Positions 53,786-62,861 of a DNA stretch of 64,000 nucleotides are shown in pieces. This DNA comes from Rahnella bruchi (GTDB taxonomy: Bacteria > Pseudomonadota > Gammaproteobacteria > Enterobacterales > Enterobacteriaceae). The notes beneath the pieces are model-generated. The model was not told the DNA's origin. It saw only the letters and a program-made list of their open reading frames with translations, and made no database searches. Numbering within the stretch: position 1 is the stretch's first letter; every line of letters starts with the position of its first letter. A program made the position numbers and the translations under genes. Where the stretch lies: NCBI RefSeq assembly GCF_003614975.1, contig NZ_QZWI01000011.1, forward strand, positions 103,828 to 167,827. The letters run 5' to 3'.

Positions 53786-53853
53786 GAGATTTCCTCTTTG
53801 GGCAGCGGTTTTACACGCTGCTGTCGGTGATTATTCAGCAAAATTTGGCGTGA

Positions 53854-54615
53854 TTAACGCGCCAGCCAGCCGCCGTCAACGGCAATTGTGTAGCCATTAA
53901 TATAGTCGGATGCCGGAGAAGACAGGAACACAACCGGCCCCATCAGATCGGATGGCAAGCCCCAGCGACCGGCAGGGATTCGGCCCAGAATTTCTTCGCT
54001 GCGCGCTTCATCGGCACGAAGTTGCTGGGTGTTGTTGGTGGCCATGTATCCCGGCGCAATGGCGTTCACGTTGATATTGTGTTTCGCCCATTCATTCGCC
54101 AGCAGGCGGGTGACGCCCATCACGGCACTTTTTGATGCGGTGTAAGAAGGGACACGGATACCGCCCTGATAAGAAAGCATTGACGCAATGTTAATGATTT
54201 TGCCGCCGGTGCCCTGCGCGATAAATTGTTTTGCCACCGCCTGAGCCATGAAGAACACCGATTTGATGTTCAGGTTCATGACGTCATCCCAGTTCTTTTC
54301 GCTGAACTCAATGGCGTCTTCACGGCGGATGATCCCGGCGTTATTGACCAGAATATCGATATGCCCCATTTCTGCCACGGCGCGTTCGAGCAGCGCGGGG
54401 ATAACTTTGGTATCGCTGAGATCCGCGGTCAGGCTCAGGAAACGACGTCCTGTCGCGCCGACGCGCTCGATGGTTTCAGCGGGTTCAACAATGTTGATGC
54501 CGACAATATCACAGCCTGCTTCAGCCAGACCAATGGCCATGCCCTGCCCTAAACCGGTATCGCAGCCGGTGACGACCGCGACTTTTCCCTTCAGAGAAAA
54601 ATTATCCAGAATCAT
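53854..54615 (-). CDS. kduD: 2-dehydro-3-deoxy-D-gluconate 5-dehydrogenase KduD
   Basis: The 253-residue short-chain dehydrogenase has the NAD-binding TGCDTGLGQGMAIGL (16-30), the NNAG motif in ILVNNAGIIRREDA and the catalytic Ser and YTASK (SYTASKSAVMG). KduD reduces 2,5-diketo-3-deoxygluconate to 2-keto-3-deoxygluconate, the last step before kinase and aldolase. A perfect-looking KdgR box lies 123 bases upstream. Confidence 0.95.
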   Translation of the reverse strand: MILDNFSLKGKVAVVTGCDTGLGQGMAIGLAEAGCDIVGINIVEPAETIERVGATGRRFLSLTADLSDTKVIPALLERAVAEMGHIDILVNNAGIIRREDAIEFSEKNWDDVMNLNIKSVFFMAQAVAKQFIAQGTGGKIINIASMLSYQGGIRVPSYTASKSAVMGVTRLLANEWAKHNINVNAIAPGYMATNNTQQLRADEARSEEILGRIPAGRWGLPSDLMGPVVFLSSPASDYINGYTIAVDGGWLAR

Positions 54616-54737
54616 GATGTTTCCTTTTCATAAAACGGAGGCGAATGCGCTTTTCCGTAGGATTTTTGGTTGTCGGGCTTTGCCCGGCGCCTGAGTCATG
54701 GAAGGAGTTTAGCGAGAAACGTTGTTCAACTCAACAA

Positions 54738-54757
54738 AATGAAACATCATTTCAATT
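54738..54757. promoter_or_regulatory. KdgR box upstream of kduD
   Basis: AATGAAACATCATTTCAATT matches the KdgR consensus, in the promoter region of the kduD-RpiB-like operon. The rest of 54616-54987 has no supported gene; a small GC hairpin (GCCCGGC/GCCGGGC near 54938) lies past the rarA end. Confidence 0.85.
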
Positions 54758-54987
54758 TATATAAACTTCGGTGTTGTTTTTTGTTGGGTTGATCACGTCC
54801 TGAGGAATACCGCTGCGCGGATGCCTGAAAAACACGTCATAAAATGAGGGGAAAATGCCGAAGAAGTCGCAACGAAAAGGTTGTGGGAAAGACAAAGAGA
54901 GAATATGGGACGGGGATTTAACAGAGTTCACTGCCCGGCAGGAAGCCGGGCCAGCGGTACACGCTTACGGGATAAGCGGAAGTGTTT

Positions 54988-55344
54988 TTAGTGCAGGCAG
55001 CCCTGACATTCTGTGGCCATATTCAGGCCGCGGCGCCAGTCACCCGGTGTCTGACCAAATTGACGTTTAAAACTGCGGGTGAAAGACTGTTGTGAGTCAA
55101 ATCCCAGCGAAATCGCCACGCTGACAATCGGTTCGCCGCTGCTGGCCAGCATATCCGCAGATTTCTTCAGTTTTTTCTCACGAATGTACTCACCCATCGG
55201 TAAACCGGTGTGCTCTTTGAACATCCGCTGAAGATACCAGCGTGAATAGCCTGCACGTTTGGCAACGGTTTTAATATCCAGTCGCTCTTCCAGATTGTGA
55301 TCGATCCAGTCGATCAGGTCGTGAATGAAATCCTCGGTTCTCAT
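54988..55344 (-). CDS. rarA: RarA-like AraC/XylS-family activator (MarA/SoxS/RamA group)
   Basis: The 118-residue stand-alone AraC domain has two helix-turn-helix units: LDIKTVAKRAGYSRWYLQRM and SVAISLGFDSQQSFTRSFKR with the FGQTPGDWRR ending. Length and sequence place it with MarA, SoxS, RamA and RarA. Its position, divergent from oqxA and with oqxR beyond oqxB, matches the rarA-oqxABR locus of Klebsiella, so it is called RarA and probably activates the pump. The promoter region has two dyads. Confidence 0.75.
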   Translation of the reverse strand: MRTEDFIHDLIDWIDHNLEERLDIKTVAKRAGYSRWYLQRMFKEHTGLPMGEYIREKKLKKSADMLASSGEPIVSVAISLGFDSQQSFTRSFKRQFGQTPGDWRRGLNMATECQGCLH

Positions 55345-55408
55345 GGGCCATCTCCTGCTTATTTTTTTGTTTGTGCGCCCCGAGGGCGACTCGTCTTTTT
55401 ATAAACTG

Positions 55409-55422
55409 ACCTAGTTTTAGGT
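55409..55422. promoter_or_regulatory. Dyad in the rarA-oqxA intergenic region, candidate OqxR operator
   Basis: ACCTA-GTTT-TAGGT is a perfect palindrome. A near copy (ACCAAGTCTTAGGT) lies directly upstream of oqxR at 60686, and both are followed by T(T)AAA-type sequence. Shared occurrence at both ends of the locus fits an OqxR site. Confidence 0.6.
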
Positions 55423-55450
55423 TAAATGCAAGTTTTACTATTGCATTTAA
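55422..55450. promoter_or_regulatory. Second dyad in the rarA-oqxA intergenic region
   Basis: TTAAATGCAA and TTGCATTTAA are perfect 10-bp arms separated by nine bases, immediately after the first dyad. It is centred at 55436 in the 358-base divergent promoter region. The binding protein is unknown. Confidence 0.6.
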
Positions 55451-55702
55451 TTTTCCATTACTGGATAGTCTCCCACCCCGAAGTAAACGTTCTGTAAAAT
55501 AGCACAGAAAGTGTAACAGTAATTCTTGCACTTTAGTAGGCGCATCCCTACAATCCCCTCGAATCAATTGTATCAGTATTTGATACATAATTGTGCTGAT
55601 GAACGGCACAAGTCCCAAAAAAGTCAGATCAGGCAAAGGACGTTACCCGGCGGACAGGCCGGTGTATTGCCTGACAGCACTTACTCACTGGAAATAAAAA
55701 TA

Positions 55703-56926
55703 ATGATGAACCTGCAAAAAACACAGGTTGTTGCACGCGGCCGCTCCGGTGGCTCGCATTTGACGTTGCGCCTTTCAGGGATCGCGCTGATGGTTGCCCT
55801 GCTTGCCGGGTGTGATAACAGCGTTGCACAAAATTCGGCTCCTCCTGCCCCGCAGGTCAGTGCCGCAGATGTTTTGATTAAATCGATAAGCCAGTGGGAT
55901 GCATTCAACGGACGTGTGGAAGCGGTGCAAAGTGTACAACTGCGCCCGCGGGTGTCCGGTTACATTGATAAGGTGAATTATCAGGAAGGTCAGGAAGTGA
56001 AAAAGGGTCAGGTGTTATTCACCATTGATGACCGCACTTACCGCGCCGCACAGGAGCAGGCTCAGGCAGAACTGGTTCGTGCGCGTAATCAGGCCAGCCT
56101 GGCGAGAAGTGAATCCGGGCGTACCGAAGCACTGATGGGCACTCAGGCAGTATCGAAAGAAATCGCCGAACAGCGACGTTCGGCGGCATCTCAGGCGCAG
56201 TCTGATGTACTGGCCGCTCAGGCACAGCTGGATATGGCGCAGCTGAATCTTGATTTCACCCGCGTGATTTCGCCGATTGATGGCCGCGCCAGCCGTGCGA
56301 TGATCACATCAGGAAATCTGGTGACCACCGGTGACAGTGCCAGTGTGCTGACGACGCTGGTTTCGCTCGACACGGTGTATGTCTATTTCGACGTCGATGA
56401 AGGCACTTTCCTGCGTTATCAGGCGCTGGCCCGCGAAGGCAAATTCAATGATAACCCGCAGAATCGCCTGCCGGTTCACGTGGGATTAGTCGGCGAAAAC
56501 GGTTATCCGCATCAGGGTGTGGTGGATTTCACCGATAACCAGCTCAATTCCGGTACCGGCACCATCCGCATGCGCGCCCTGCTCGATAATCGCGACCGCA
56601 CTTTCACGCCGGGATTATTTGCCCGTGTTCAGATGCCGGGCAGCGCGCAGTTCAGTGCCATGCTGGTGGATGATAAAGCGGTGCTGACCGATCAGGATCG
56701 CAAGTTTGTTTATGTGGTCGATAAAGACGGTAAGGCCCAGCGCAGAGATGTGGAAGTCGGCAGGATGTCCGGCGGTTTGCGCATTGTGCAAAAAGGCCTG
56801 GAAGCCGGTGACCGCGTGATCATTGATGGCGTGCAGAAAGTCTTTATGCCGGGAATGCCGGTGAATGCCAAAACCGTCAGCATGGCCGCCAATGTCGCCG
56901 CTCCTTCTCCTGCTGCCGTTCAATAA
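55703..56926 (+). CDS. oqxA: OqxA, periplasmic membrane-fusion protein of the OqxAB RND pump
   Basis: The 407-residue adaptor starts with a lipoprotein-type signal (LMVALLAGCDNSVAQN, lipobox LAGC) and has the RND adaptor core: VQLRPRVSGYIDKVNYQEGQ, KKGQVLFTIDDRTYRAAQEQ, LNLDFTRVISPIDGRASRAM and KAVLTDQDRKFVYVVDKDGK. The C-terminal LRIVQKGLEAGDRVIIDGVQ and KVFMPGMPVNAKTVSM match OqxA of Klebsiella closely. The start at 55703 is chosen after GGAAATAAAAATA; the open frame upstream is not used. It is 16 bases before oqxB. Confidence 0.9.
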   Translation: MMNLQKTQVVARGRSGGSHLTLRLSGIALMVALLAGCDNSVAQNSAPPAPQVSAADVLIKSISQWDAFNGRVEAVQSVQLRPRVSGYIDKVNYQEGQEVKKGQVLFTIDDRTYRAAQEQAQAELVRARNQASLARSESGRTEALMGTQAVSKEIAEQRRSAASQAQSDVLAAQAQLDMAQLNLDFTRVISPIDGRASRAMITSGNLVTTGDSASVLTTLVSLDTVYVYFDVDEGTFLRYQALAREGKFNDNPQNRLPVHVGLVGENGYPHQGVVDFTDNQLNSGTGTIRMRALLDNRDRTFTPGLFARVQMPGSAQFSAMLVDDKAVLTDQDRKFVYVVDKDGKAQRRDVEVGRMSGGLRIVQKGLEAGDRVIIDGVQKVFMPGMPVNAKTVSMAANVAAPSPAAVQ

Positions 56927-56942
56927 AAGAGAATCCTGACTC

Positions 56943-59900
56943 ATGGACTTTTCCCGTTTTTTCATCGACCGGCCTATATTTGCGGCTGTTTTGTCGATTT
57001 TGATTTTGGTTACCGGCGCCATTGCGATCCCGCTGCTGCCGGTCAGTGAATATCCTAATGTCGTGCCGCCAAGCGTGCAGGTACGCGCCGAATATCCGGG
57101 TGCCAACCCGAAAGTGATCGCTGAAACCGTGGCGACGCCGCTGGAAGAAGCCATCAACGGCGTCGAAAATATGGTGTACATGAAATCTGTCGCCGGTTCT
57201 GATGGCGTGCTGGTGACAACGGTGACTTTCCGCCCGGGCACCGATCCGGATCAGGCACAGGTGCAGGTGCAAAACCGTGTGGCACAGGCGGAAGCACGTC
57301 TTCCGGAAGATGTGCGCCGTCAGGGGGTAACTACTCAGAAGCAATCGCCGACGTTAACGCTGGTGGTGCACCTGGTTTCCCCTTCCGGCAAGTATGATTC
57401 GCTGTATCTGAGCAACTACGCCACGCTTAAAGTGAAAGACGAGCTGGCGCGTTTGCCGGGTGTCGGGCAGATCCAGATTTTTGGTGCTGGCGAATATGCT
57501 ATGCGCGTCTGGCTTGATCCGAACAAAGTTGCGGCTCGTGGTCTGACCGCTTCCGACGTGGTGAAAGCCATGCAGGAGCAGAACGTGCAGGTTTCTGCCG
57601 GTCAGCTTGGCGCAGAACCGATGCCAAAAGACAGCGATTATCTGCTGTCCATCAATGCCCAGGGACGTCTGAAAGACGAAGACGAGTTCGGCAAAATCAT
57701 CCTGAAAAGCGGTGATAATGGCGAAATTGTCCGTCTGCGGGATGTCGCACGTATCGAAATGGGATCCGGCAGTTATGCGCTGCGTTCACAGCTGAACAAT
57801 AAAGATGCCGTGGGTATTGGTATCTTCCAGTCACCGGGCGCTAACGCCATTGATTTGTCAGACGCTGTGCGCGCCAAGATGACTGAGCTGGCTACCCGCT
57901 TCCCGGAAGGCATGACCTGGCGTGCGCCGTATGACCCGACGGTGTTTGTGCGTGATTCGATCAGTGCCGTGGTTCATACGCTGCTTGAAGCCGTGGTGCT
58001 GGTGGTGCTGGTTGTTATTTTGTTCCTGCAAACCTGGCGTGCGTCGATCATCCCGCTGCTGGCGGTACCGATTTCGGTTATCGGGACGTTCAGTATTCTG
58101 TATTTGCTCGGATTCTCGCTCAATACCCTCAGCTTGTTCGGATTGGTGCTGGCGATAGGGATAGTCGTCGATGACGCCATTGTGGTGGTAGAAAACGTCG
58201 AGCGAAATATCGAAGAAGGGCTGGCACCGAGAGAAGCGGCGCATCAGGCGATGCGGGAAGTTTCCGGCCCCATCATTGCGATTGCGCTGGTGCTGTGTGC
58301 GGTGTTTGTGCCGATGGCGTTTCTCTCCGGCGTAACCGGCCAGTTCTACAAGCAGTTTGCGGTGACTATCGCGATTTCTACCGTGATTTCTGCCATCAAC
58401 TCACTGACGCTCTCCCCTGCGCTGGCGGCGCTGTTGCTGAAAGCGCATGGTGCGCCAAAAGATATGCCATCGCGCTTAATCGACCGTCTGTTTGGCTGGG
58501 TTTTCCGTCCGTTCAACCGGTTCTTCAATGCCAGCTCACATCGTTATCAGAGTGCGGTATCGAAAACGCTGGGGCGTCGTGGTGCCGTATTCGGTGTCTA
58601 TGTTCTGCTGTTATGTGCGGCGGCGTTTATGTTCAAAGCGGTGCCGGGTGGTTTTATCCCGACGCAGGATAAATTGTATCTGATCGCCGGTGTGAAGATG
58701 CCTGAAGGGGCTTCGCTGTCGCGTACGGATGCGGTGATACGCAAAATCAGCGCGATGGGACTGAGCACCGACGGTGTGATTGATGCGGTTGCGTTTCCCG
58801 GCCTGAATGCGTTGCAGTTCACCAATACGCCAAATACCGGCACGGTGTTCTTCGCGCTCAAACCCCTGAGCGAACGTACCCGTACCGCGGCGGAGATTAA
58901 CGCTGAAATCAACGCCAAGATCTCGCAGATTCAGGAAGGCTTTGCCTTCTCGATTATGCCACCGCCAATTCTCGGATTGGGTCAGGGTTCCGGCTATTCC
59001 CTGTATGTGCAGGATCGTGCAGGTCTGGGTTATGGTGCATTACAGACAGCGATCAACACGATGTCCGGTGCGATTATGCAAACGCCTGGCATGGGTTATC
59101 CGATCTCGTCTTATCAGGCCAACGTACCTCAGCTTGACGCGCATATCGACCGCGATAAGGCCAAAGCTCAGGGGGTGTCGCTTGACGACCTGTTCAGCAC
59201 ATTGCAGGTGTATCTCGGTTCGTCGTATATCAATGACTTCAACCGTTTTGGCCGTACCTGGAAAGTGATGGCGCAGGCCGATGGCCAGTTCCGTGACAGC
59301 GTTGAAGATATCGCCAATCTGCGTACGCGTAACGATAAAGGCGAAATGGTGCCGATTGGCAGCATGCTGAATATCACGACCACATACGGGCCTGATCCGG
59401 TGATCCGCTATAACGGTTACCCTGCGGCCGACCTGATTGGTGACGCTGATCCGCGCGTGTTGTCTTCTGCGCAGGCGATGACGGAGCTGACCGCGATGTC
59501 TAAAAACCTGCTGCCGAACGGAATGAACATCGAATGGACGGATCTGAGTTATCAGCAGTCCACGCAGGGTAACGCGGCGCTGATTGTATTCCCGATGTCG
59601 GTATTGCTGGCGTTCCTGGTGCTGGCGGCCTTGTATGAAAGCTGGACACTGCCGCTGGCGGTCATTCTGATTGTTCCGATGACCATGCTGTCTGCGCTGT
59701 TTGGCGTGTGGCTGACCGGTGGCGATAACAACGTCTTCGTGCAGGTCGGACTGGTGGTGCTGATGGGACTGGCCTGTAAGAACGCGATTCTTATTGTCGA
59801 ATTCGCCCGTGAGCTGGAAATGCAGGGTAAAGGGATTATTGAGTCGGCTCTGGAGGCCTGTCGTCTGCGTCTGCGCCCTATCGTGATGACCTCGATTGCG

Positions 59901-60095
59901 TTTATTGCAGGGACTATTCCGCTTATTCTGGGGCACGGGGCTGGTGCAGAAGTGCGAGGCGTTACCGGTATCACCGTGTTCTCCGGAATGCTGGGTGTGA
60001 CGCTGTTCGGTCTGTTCCTGACGCCGGTATTCTATGTGGCGCTGCGTAAGCTGGTAACCCGTAAGAAAGCGGTACTGGAAACACAAACAGTGTGA
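56943..60095 (+). CDS. oqxB: OqxB, RND-family multidrug efflux transporter
   Basis: The 1050-residue inner-membrane pump has the RND opening MDFSRFFIDRPIFAAVLSIL and the PLLPVSEYPNVVPPSVQVRA porter segment. The proton-relay Asp pair is at 410-411 in GIVVDDAIVVVENVERN, and VLMGLACKNAILIVEFAREL marks helix 10-11. Length, order and many segments (GATPVGG-free loop, NEQ-type regions) match OqxB, which exports quinolones, quinoxalines, chloramphenicol and bile-type compounds. Here it is part of the native chromosome, not a plasmid, as no mobile element is adjacent. Confidence 0.95.
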   Translation: MDFSRFFIDRPIFAAVLSILILVTGAIAIPLLPVSEYPNVVPPSVQVRAEYPGANPKVIAETVATPLEEAINGVENMVYMKSVAGSDGVLVTTVTFRPGTDPDQAQVQVQNRVAQAEARLPEDVRRQGVTTQKQSPTLTLVVHLVSPSGKYDSLYLSNYATLKVKDELARLPGVGQIQIFGAGEYAMRVWLDPNKVAARGLTASDVVKAMQEQNVQVSAGQLGAEPMPKDSDYLLSINAQGRLKDEDEFGKIILKSGDNGEIVRLRDVARIEMGSGSYALRSQLNNKDAVGIGIFQSPGANAIDLSDAVRAKMTELATRFPEGMTWRAPYDPTVFVRDSISAVVHTLLEAVVLVVLVVILFLQTWRASIIPLLAVPISVIGTFSILYLLGFSLNTLSLFGLVLAIGIVVDDAIVVVENVERNIEEGLAPREAAHQAMREVSGPIIAIALVLCAVFVPMAFLSGVTGQFYKQFAVTIAISTVISAINSLTLSPALAALLLKAHGAPKDMPSRLIDRLFGWVFRPFNRFFNASSHRYQSAVSKTLGRRGAVFGVYVLLLCAAAFMFKAVPGGFIPTQDKLYLIAGVKMPEGASLSRTDAVIRKISAMGLSTDGVIDAVAFPGLNALQFTNTPNTGTVFFALKPLSERTRTAAEINAEINAKISQIQEGFAFSIMPPPILGLGQGSGYSLYVQDRAGLGYGALQTAINTMSGAIMQTPGMGYPISSYQANVPQLDAHIDRDKAKAQGVSLDDLFSTLQVYLGSSYINDFNRFGRTWKVMAQADGQFRDSVEDIANLRTRNDKGEMVPIGSMLNITTTYGPDPVIRYNGYPAADLIGDADPRVLSSAQAMTELTAMSKNLLPNGMNIEWTDLSYQQSTQGNAALIVFPMSVLLAFLVLAALYESWTLPLAVILIVPMTMLSALFGVWLTGGDNNVFVQVGLVVLMGLACKNAILIVEFARELEMQGKGIIESALEACRLRLRPIVMTSIAFIAGTIPLILGHGAGAEVRGVTGITVFSGMLGVTLFGLFLTPVFYVALRKLVTRKKAVLETQTV

Positions 60096-60113
60096 TCTGA
60101 AAATCAGAATGCA

Positions 60114-60140
60114 AAAAGCCGGGAGATTATCCCGGCTTTT
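60114..60140. terminator. Bidirectional terminator between oqxB and oqxR
   Basis: AAAAGCCGGGA and TCCCGGCTTTT pair around GATTA with a T run, serving both convergent genes. Confidence 0.9.
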
Positions 60141-60183
60141 TTATGTGCTTTTTCTGAGATTTCTAATAAAAACTGGCTGAACG

Positions 60184-60669
60184 CTATTTAGAGCAGAGCG
60201 AACTGTCTGCGTATTCCGCTGCTAAGTCCTTGGTGCATTTGTATTTGCCACCGCGCTCGAATTCCGCCAAAGCATCTGCGACCGTGTGGCGCGCCAGAAC
60301 CTGAAAAGAGGCTTCTTCTGCTTCGTTGACGATATTTTTGAAATACGTACACGCATTGGCGCTGACAACACAACGGGCAGGAACATCAGGACGAGCGGCC
60401 CACAGGCGCTTGTCTTCTATCACCGCGCAATAAATATCACGCAGGGAAATTTCTTCTGCGGGACGACCAAGTGTGATCGAGCCGGTGCGGCCAAGGGTGG
60501 AAACGATAATGCCGTGTTGCGTCAGCGGCACCATCAGCTTGCGGATAAAACTGGAGTTGGCTTCCAGACCCGTTGCTAAAATCGCACTGGTGCAGCGCTG
60601 ATCAGCCTTTTGGGACTGAGCGATACAAAACACCATCTGCATAGCTGTCGGAAAGCGATAATCTAACAT
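60184..60669 (-). CDS. oqxR: OqxR-like Rrf2-family repressor
   Basis: From the ATG at 60669 the protein has 161 residues and an Rrf2 winged helix: MLDYRFPTAMQMVFCIAQSQ, CTSAILATGLEANSSFIRKL and MVPLTQHGIIVSTLGRTGSI. Five cysteines lie after the helix (IYCAVIED, RCVVSANACTYF, KYKCTKD, SSLC), spaced differently from Fe-S Rrf2 proteins. In Klebsiella OqxR represses oqxAB, and loss of it raises drug resistance. Position after oqxB, convergent, matches that locus. A near copy of the intergenic dyad lies just upstream. Confidence 0.88.
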   Translation of the reverse strand: MLDYRFPTAMQMVFCIAQSQKADQRCTSAILATGLEANSSFIRKLMVPLTQHGIIVSTLGRTGSITLGRPAEEISLRDIYCAVIEDKRLWAARPDVPARCVVSANACTYFKNIVNEAEEASFQVLARHTVADALAEFERGGKYKCTKDLAAEYADSSLCSK

Positions 60670-60685
60670 GTCATTGTCCTGAGAA

Positions 60686-60699
60686 ACCAAGTCTTAGGT
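60686..60699. promoter_or_regulatory. Candidate OqxR autoregulatory site
   Basis: ACCAAGTCTTAGGT resembles the perfect ACCTAGTTTTAGGT dyad at 55409. It lies 17 bases upstream of the oqxR ATG, suitable for autorepression. Confidence 0.55.
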
Positions 60700-60965
60700 A
60701 AAACACCGTATCACAGAGGAATTAACCTGTCCGTGATCTGGTCAATAATATAACAAAAACCTTGCAGATTGTACATGTGATTTATCAATAGATTTCAATC
60801 ATGTAGAGCACAAATTGCTTAAATATTAGCCCTCTGCCAATCCCCTTTTCACCTCTTTAAATTCAAGCGCTTGTAAGAAAACGCAGCAGGATCAGGCAAG
60901 GAATTGCAGGGTTTTTAAACGAAAACAGCATCCATTACTTAACCAAAATATAACATGACATTCAT

Positions 60966-61002
60966 CGATCGGTTAAAACGATCAATCAGCAAAAACCGAT
61001 CG
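60966..61002. repeat. Inverted repeat in the oqxR-ompC intergenic region
   Basis: CGATCGGTT and AACCGATCG are perfect 9-bp arms with 19 bases between them, in an AT-rich 515-base gap that otherwise shows no gene on either strand. Confidence 0.45.
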
Positions 61003-61130
61003 TTAGTACCCATTTGAAGCTTGTGGTCTTTGCCGTGTTCGGTCAGACACTTCGTCTGGCAGGAAAAAACGATTAATATTTCCAATATAATCTTAACAAG
61101 CTGTCGACAATTAATTTGAAATATATAAAA

Positions 61131-61150
61131 AACCCATCCGGAGATGGGCT
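61131..61150 (-). terminator. ompC-type porin terminator
   Basis: On the minus strand GCCCATC pairs with GATGGG around TCCG and runs into TTTTTTAT, about 35 bases after the porin stop. Confidence 0.8.
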
Positions 61151-61184
61151 TTAATATTGTTGTTGCCGGTTTTAAGTCGGGTAA

Positions 61185-62309
61185 TTAGAACTGGTAAACC
61201 AGACCCACTGCTACGATGTCATCGGTAGAAATACCGTTGTCTTTGTAGAAATCTTCATCGTTGTCCAGCAGGTTGATTTTGTAATCAACGTAAGTGGACA
61301 TATTTTTGTTGAAGCTGTAGGTTGCACCAACAGAAACATATTTAACCAGATCGTGATCATTATCTGCACGGCTGGTGTTTTCGTTCAGGTCCTTACCTTT
61401 AGATTGCAGGTAAGAAACTTCAGGGCGCAGACCGAAATCGAACTGGTATTGTGCGGTAACTTCAAAGTTCTGAGTTTTATTTGCAACGTTAGAACCATCA
61501 CCGTAAGCAGTCATATTACGGGTTTCAGAATACATGGTCGCTAAATAGACATTGTTCGCATCATATTTTGCACCAAGAGTCCAGACGTCGGCTTTATCGC
61601 CATCTGCGTTGGTGTAATTAATTTGGTCATTAGTACGGTCGGATGATGCATAGGCACCCCCTACGCTAACGCCCATGCCGAAGTCATAAGTAGTAGACAA
61701 GGCATAACCGTCACCATTTTGATTACGAACACCGTGAGTGCCGCTGTTATTGGTGCCTTCGCCGCTCACGTTACCGTCATTAGCACCCTGATATTGCAGT
61801 GCAAAGTTCAGACCTTTCACTTCACCGAAGAAGTCGGAGTTGCGGTAAGTCGCTACGCCATTGGTTCGGCCAACCATGAAGTTATCAGCAGTAGTGTAGC
61901 TGTCGCCACCGAACTCTGGCAGCATGTCGGTCCAGGCTTCAACGTCGTATACTACGCCATAGTTACGACCGTAATCGAATGAACCGTAGTCGCCGAATTT
62001 CAGACCTGCAAAGCCCAGACGAGTTGCATTGCCACTGGTACCGCTGTTTTCTGCACCGTTTGCCTGAACGTTGTATTCCCATTGACCGTAACCGGTCAGC
62101 TGGTCAGTAATTTGGGTTTCACCTTTGAAGCCAACACGGACATAAGTCTGATCGCCATCTTTGCCAGCGTCATCAGAAAAATAATGTAAGCCATCAACTT
62201 TACCGTACAGATCCAGTTTATTGCCGTCTTTGTTATAAACTTCTGCTGAATGAGCAACGCCTGCTACCAGTAATGCTGGAATAATAAGGGCCAGTGCTTT
62301 TAATTTCAT
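61185..62309 (-). CDS. ompC: OmpC/OmpF-type general porin
   Basis: The 374-residue protein has a 21-residue signal peptide ([20 protein letters not shown]) followed by [20 protein letters not shown], the standard enterobacterial porin start. The constriction-loop motif [29 protein letters not shown] and the C-terminal GLVYQF with terminal Phe confirm a 16-stranded trimeric porin. Loops near 180-200 and 225-240 are rich in Asn, Gly and Asp. Assignment to ompC over ompF rests on overall feel and on a candidate sRNA in the micF position, so it is tentative. Confidence 0.88.
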   Translation of the reverse strand: MKLKALALIIPALLVAGVAHSAEVYNKDGNKLDLYGKVDGLHYFSDDAGKDGDQTYVRVGFKGETQITDQLTGYGQWEYNVQANGAENSGTSGNATRLGFAGLKFGDYGSFDYGRNYGVVYDVEAWTDMLPEFGGDSYTTADNFMVGRTNGVATYRNSDFFGEVKGLNFALQYQGANDGNVSGEGTNNSGTHGVRNQNGDGYALSTTYDFGMGVSVGGAYASSDRTNDQINYTNADGDKADVWTLGAKYDANNVYLATMYSETRNMTAYGDGSNVANKTQNFEVTAQYQFDFGLRPEVSYLQSKGKDLNENTSRADNDHDLVKYVSVGATYSFNKNMSTYVDYKINLLDNDEDFYKDNGISTDDIVAVGLVYQF

Positions 62310-62555
62310 GACGTCATTCCTTTATCATTTAATTGAATGTTTAAATTTTTTATATATACATTATCAATGGGTCCGAACTCGTATTAATACTACCTAAATA
62401 GTTCCGTGGTTAAGAAGATAAATTATCCTTTTTGTGTTTATTATTTATTGCTAATTATTTCAGTGTGGTATTTTAATACCTGTCGTGAATATCAAATTAA
62501 AATACATATAAAATTTATATTTATCGCGAGACAAATTATTGTGATAATTTAATTT

Positions 62556-62680
62556 CCGGATCCTGGCATTATCACCGGAATTCAATTTACCCTTCCTTGG
62601 TTTTATTTACACGAGTCATGCCGTGACCCCTGTTAGCGGCTTTAATTTTTTCGCCCCGCCTGTCTGCGGGGCTTTTTTTT
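62556..62680 (+). ncRNA. Candidate small RNA divergent from the porin gene
   Basis: A strong intrinsic terminator (GCCCCGC/GCGGGGC at 62653-62672 with eight Ts) points right, but no plus-strand gene precedes it. An extended -10 TGTGATAAT at 62540-62548 would start a transcript of about 125 bases with a 5' stem TTCCGG/CCGGAA. Its place, divergent from an OmpC-type porin, is that of micF in E. coli; the conserved MicF 5' sequence was not seen, so identity is open. Confidence 0.45.
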
Positions 62681-62691
62681 GCATAAAAAAA

Positions 62692-62715
62692 CCCATAACC
62701 GGCGAAAGTTATGGG
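62692..62715 (-). terminator. Terminator for the minus-strand small gene
   Basis: On the minus strand CCCATAAC pairs with GTTATGGG around an 8-base loop and runs into seven Ts. It ends transcription from the 62917-63105 gene, back to back with the sRNA terminator. Confidence 0.8.
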
Positions 62716-62861
62716 CTCAACAATTGAGAGAGAACTAAAATTTCTACGACGAGGTCAGAGAGACTTTCCACAACAACCTTCATAACGGAAGCTGACACTG
62801 TGCCAGGCACAATCACAACACCCGCTATTGAGGGTACAACAAGCACTATCAGGAGAAAGTA

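Noticed and set aside
54855..55070. A 71-codon plus-strand frame with a GAGGGG site before its ATG
   Set aside because: Its second half is antisense to rarA, the product has no recognisable features and no promoter was seen; the ribosome-like site alone is not enough.
59040..60086. A 348-codon frame antisense to oqxB
   Set aside because: His/Arg/Gln-rich shadow of the RND pump with no initiation site.
55703..60095. Reading the efflux genes as acrAB
   Set aside because: Neighbouring RarA-like and Rrf2 regulators and close OqxA/OqxB-type segments favour oqxAB; acrAB is normally next to acrR.
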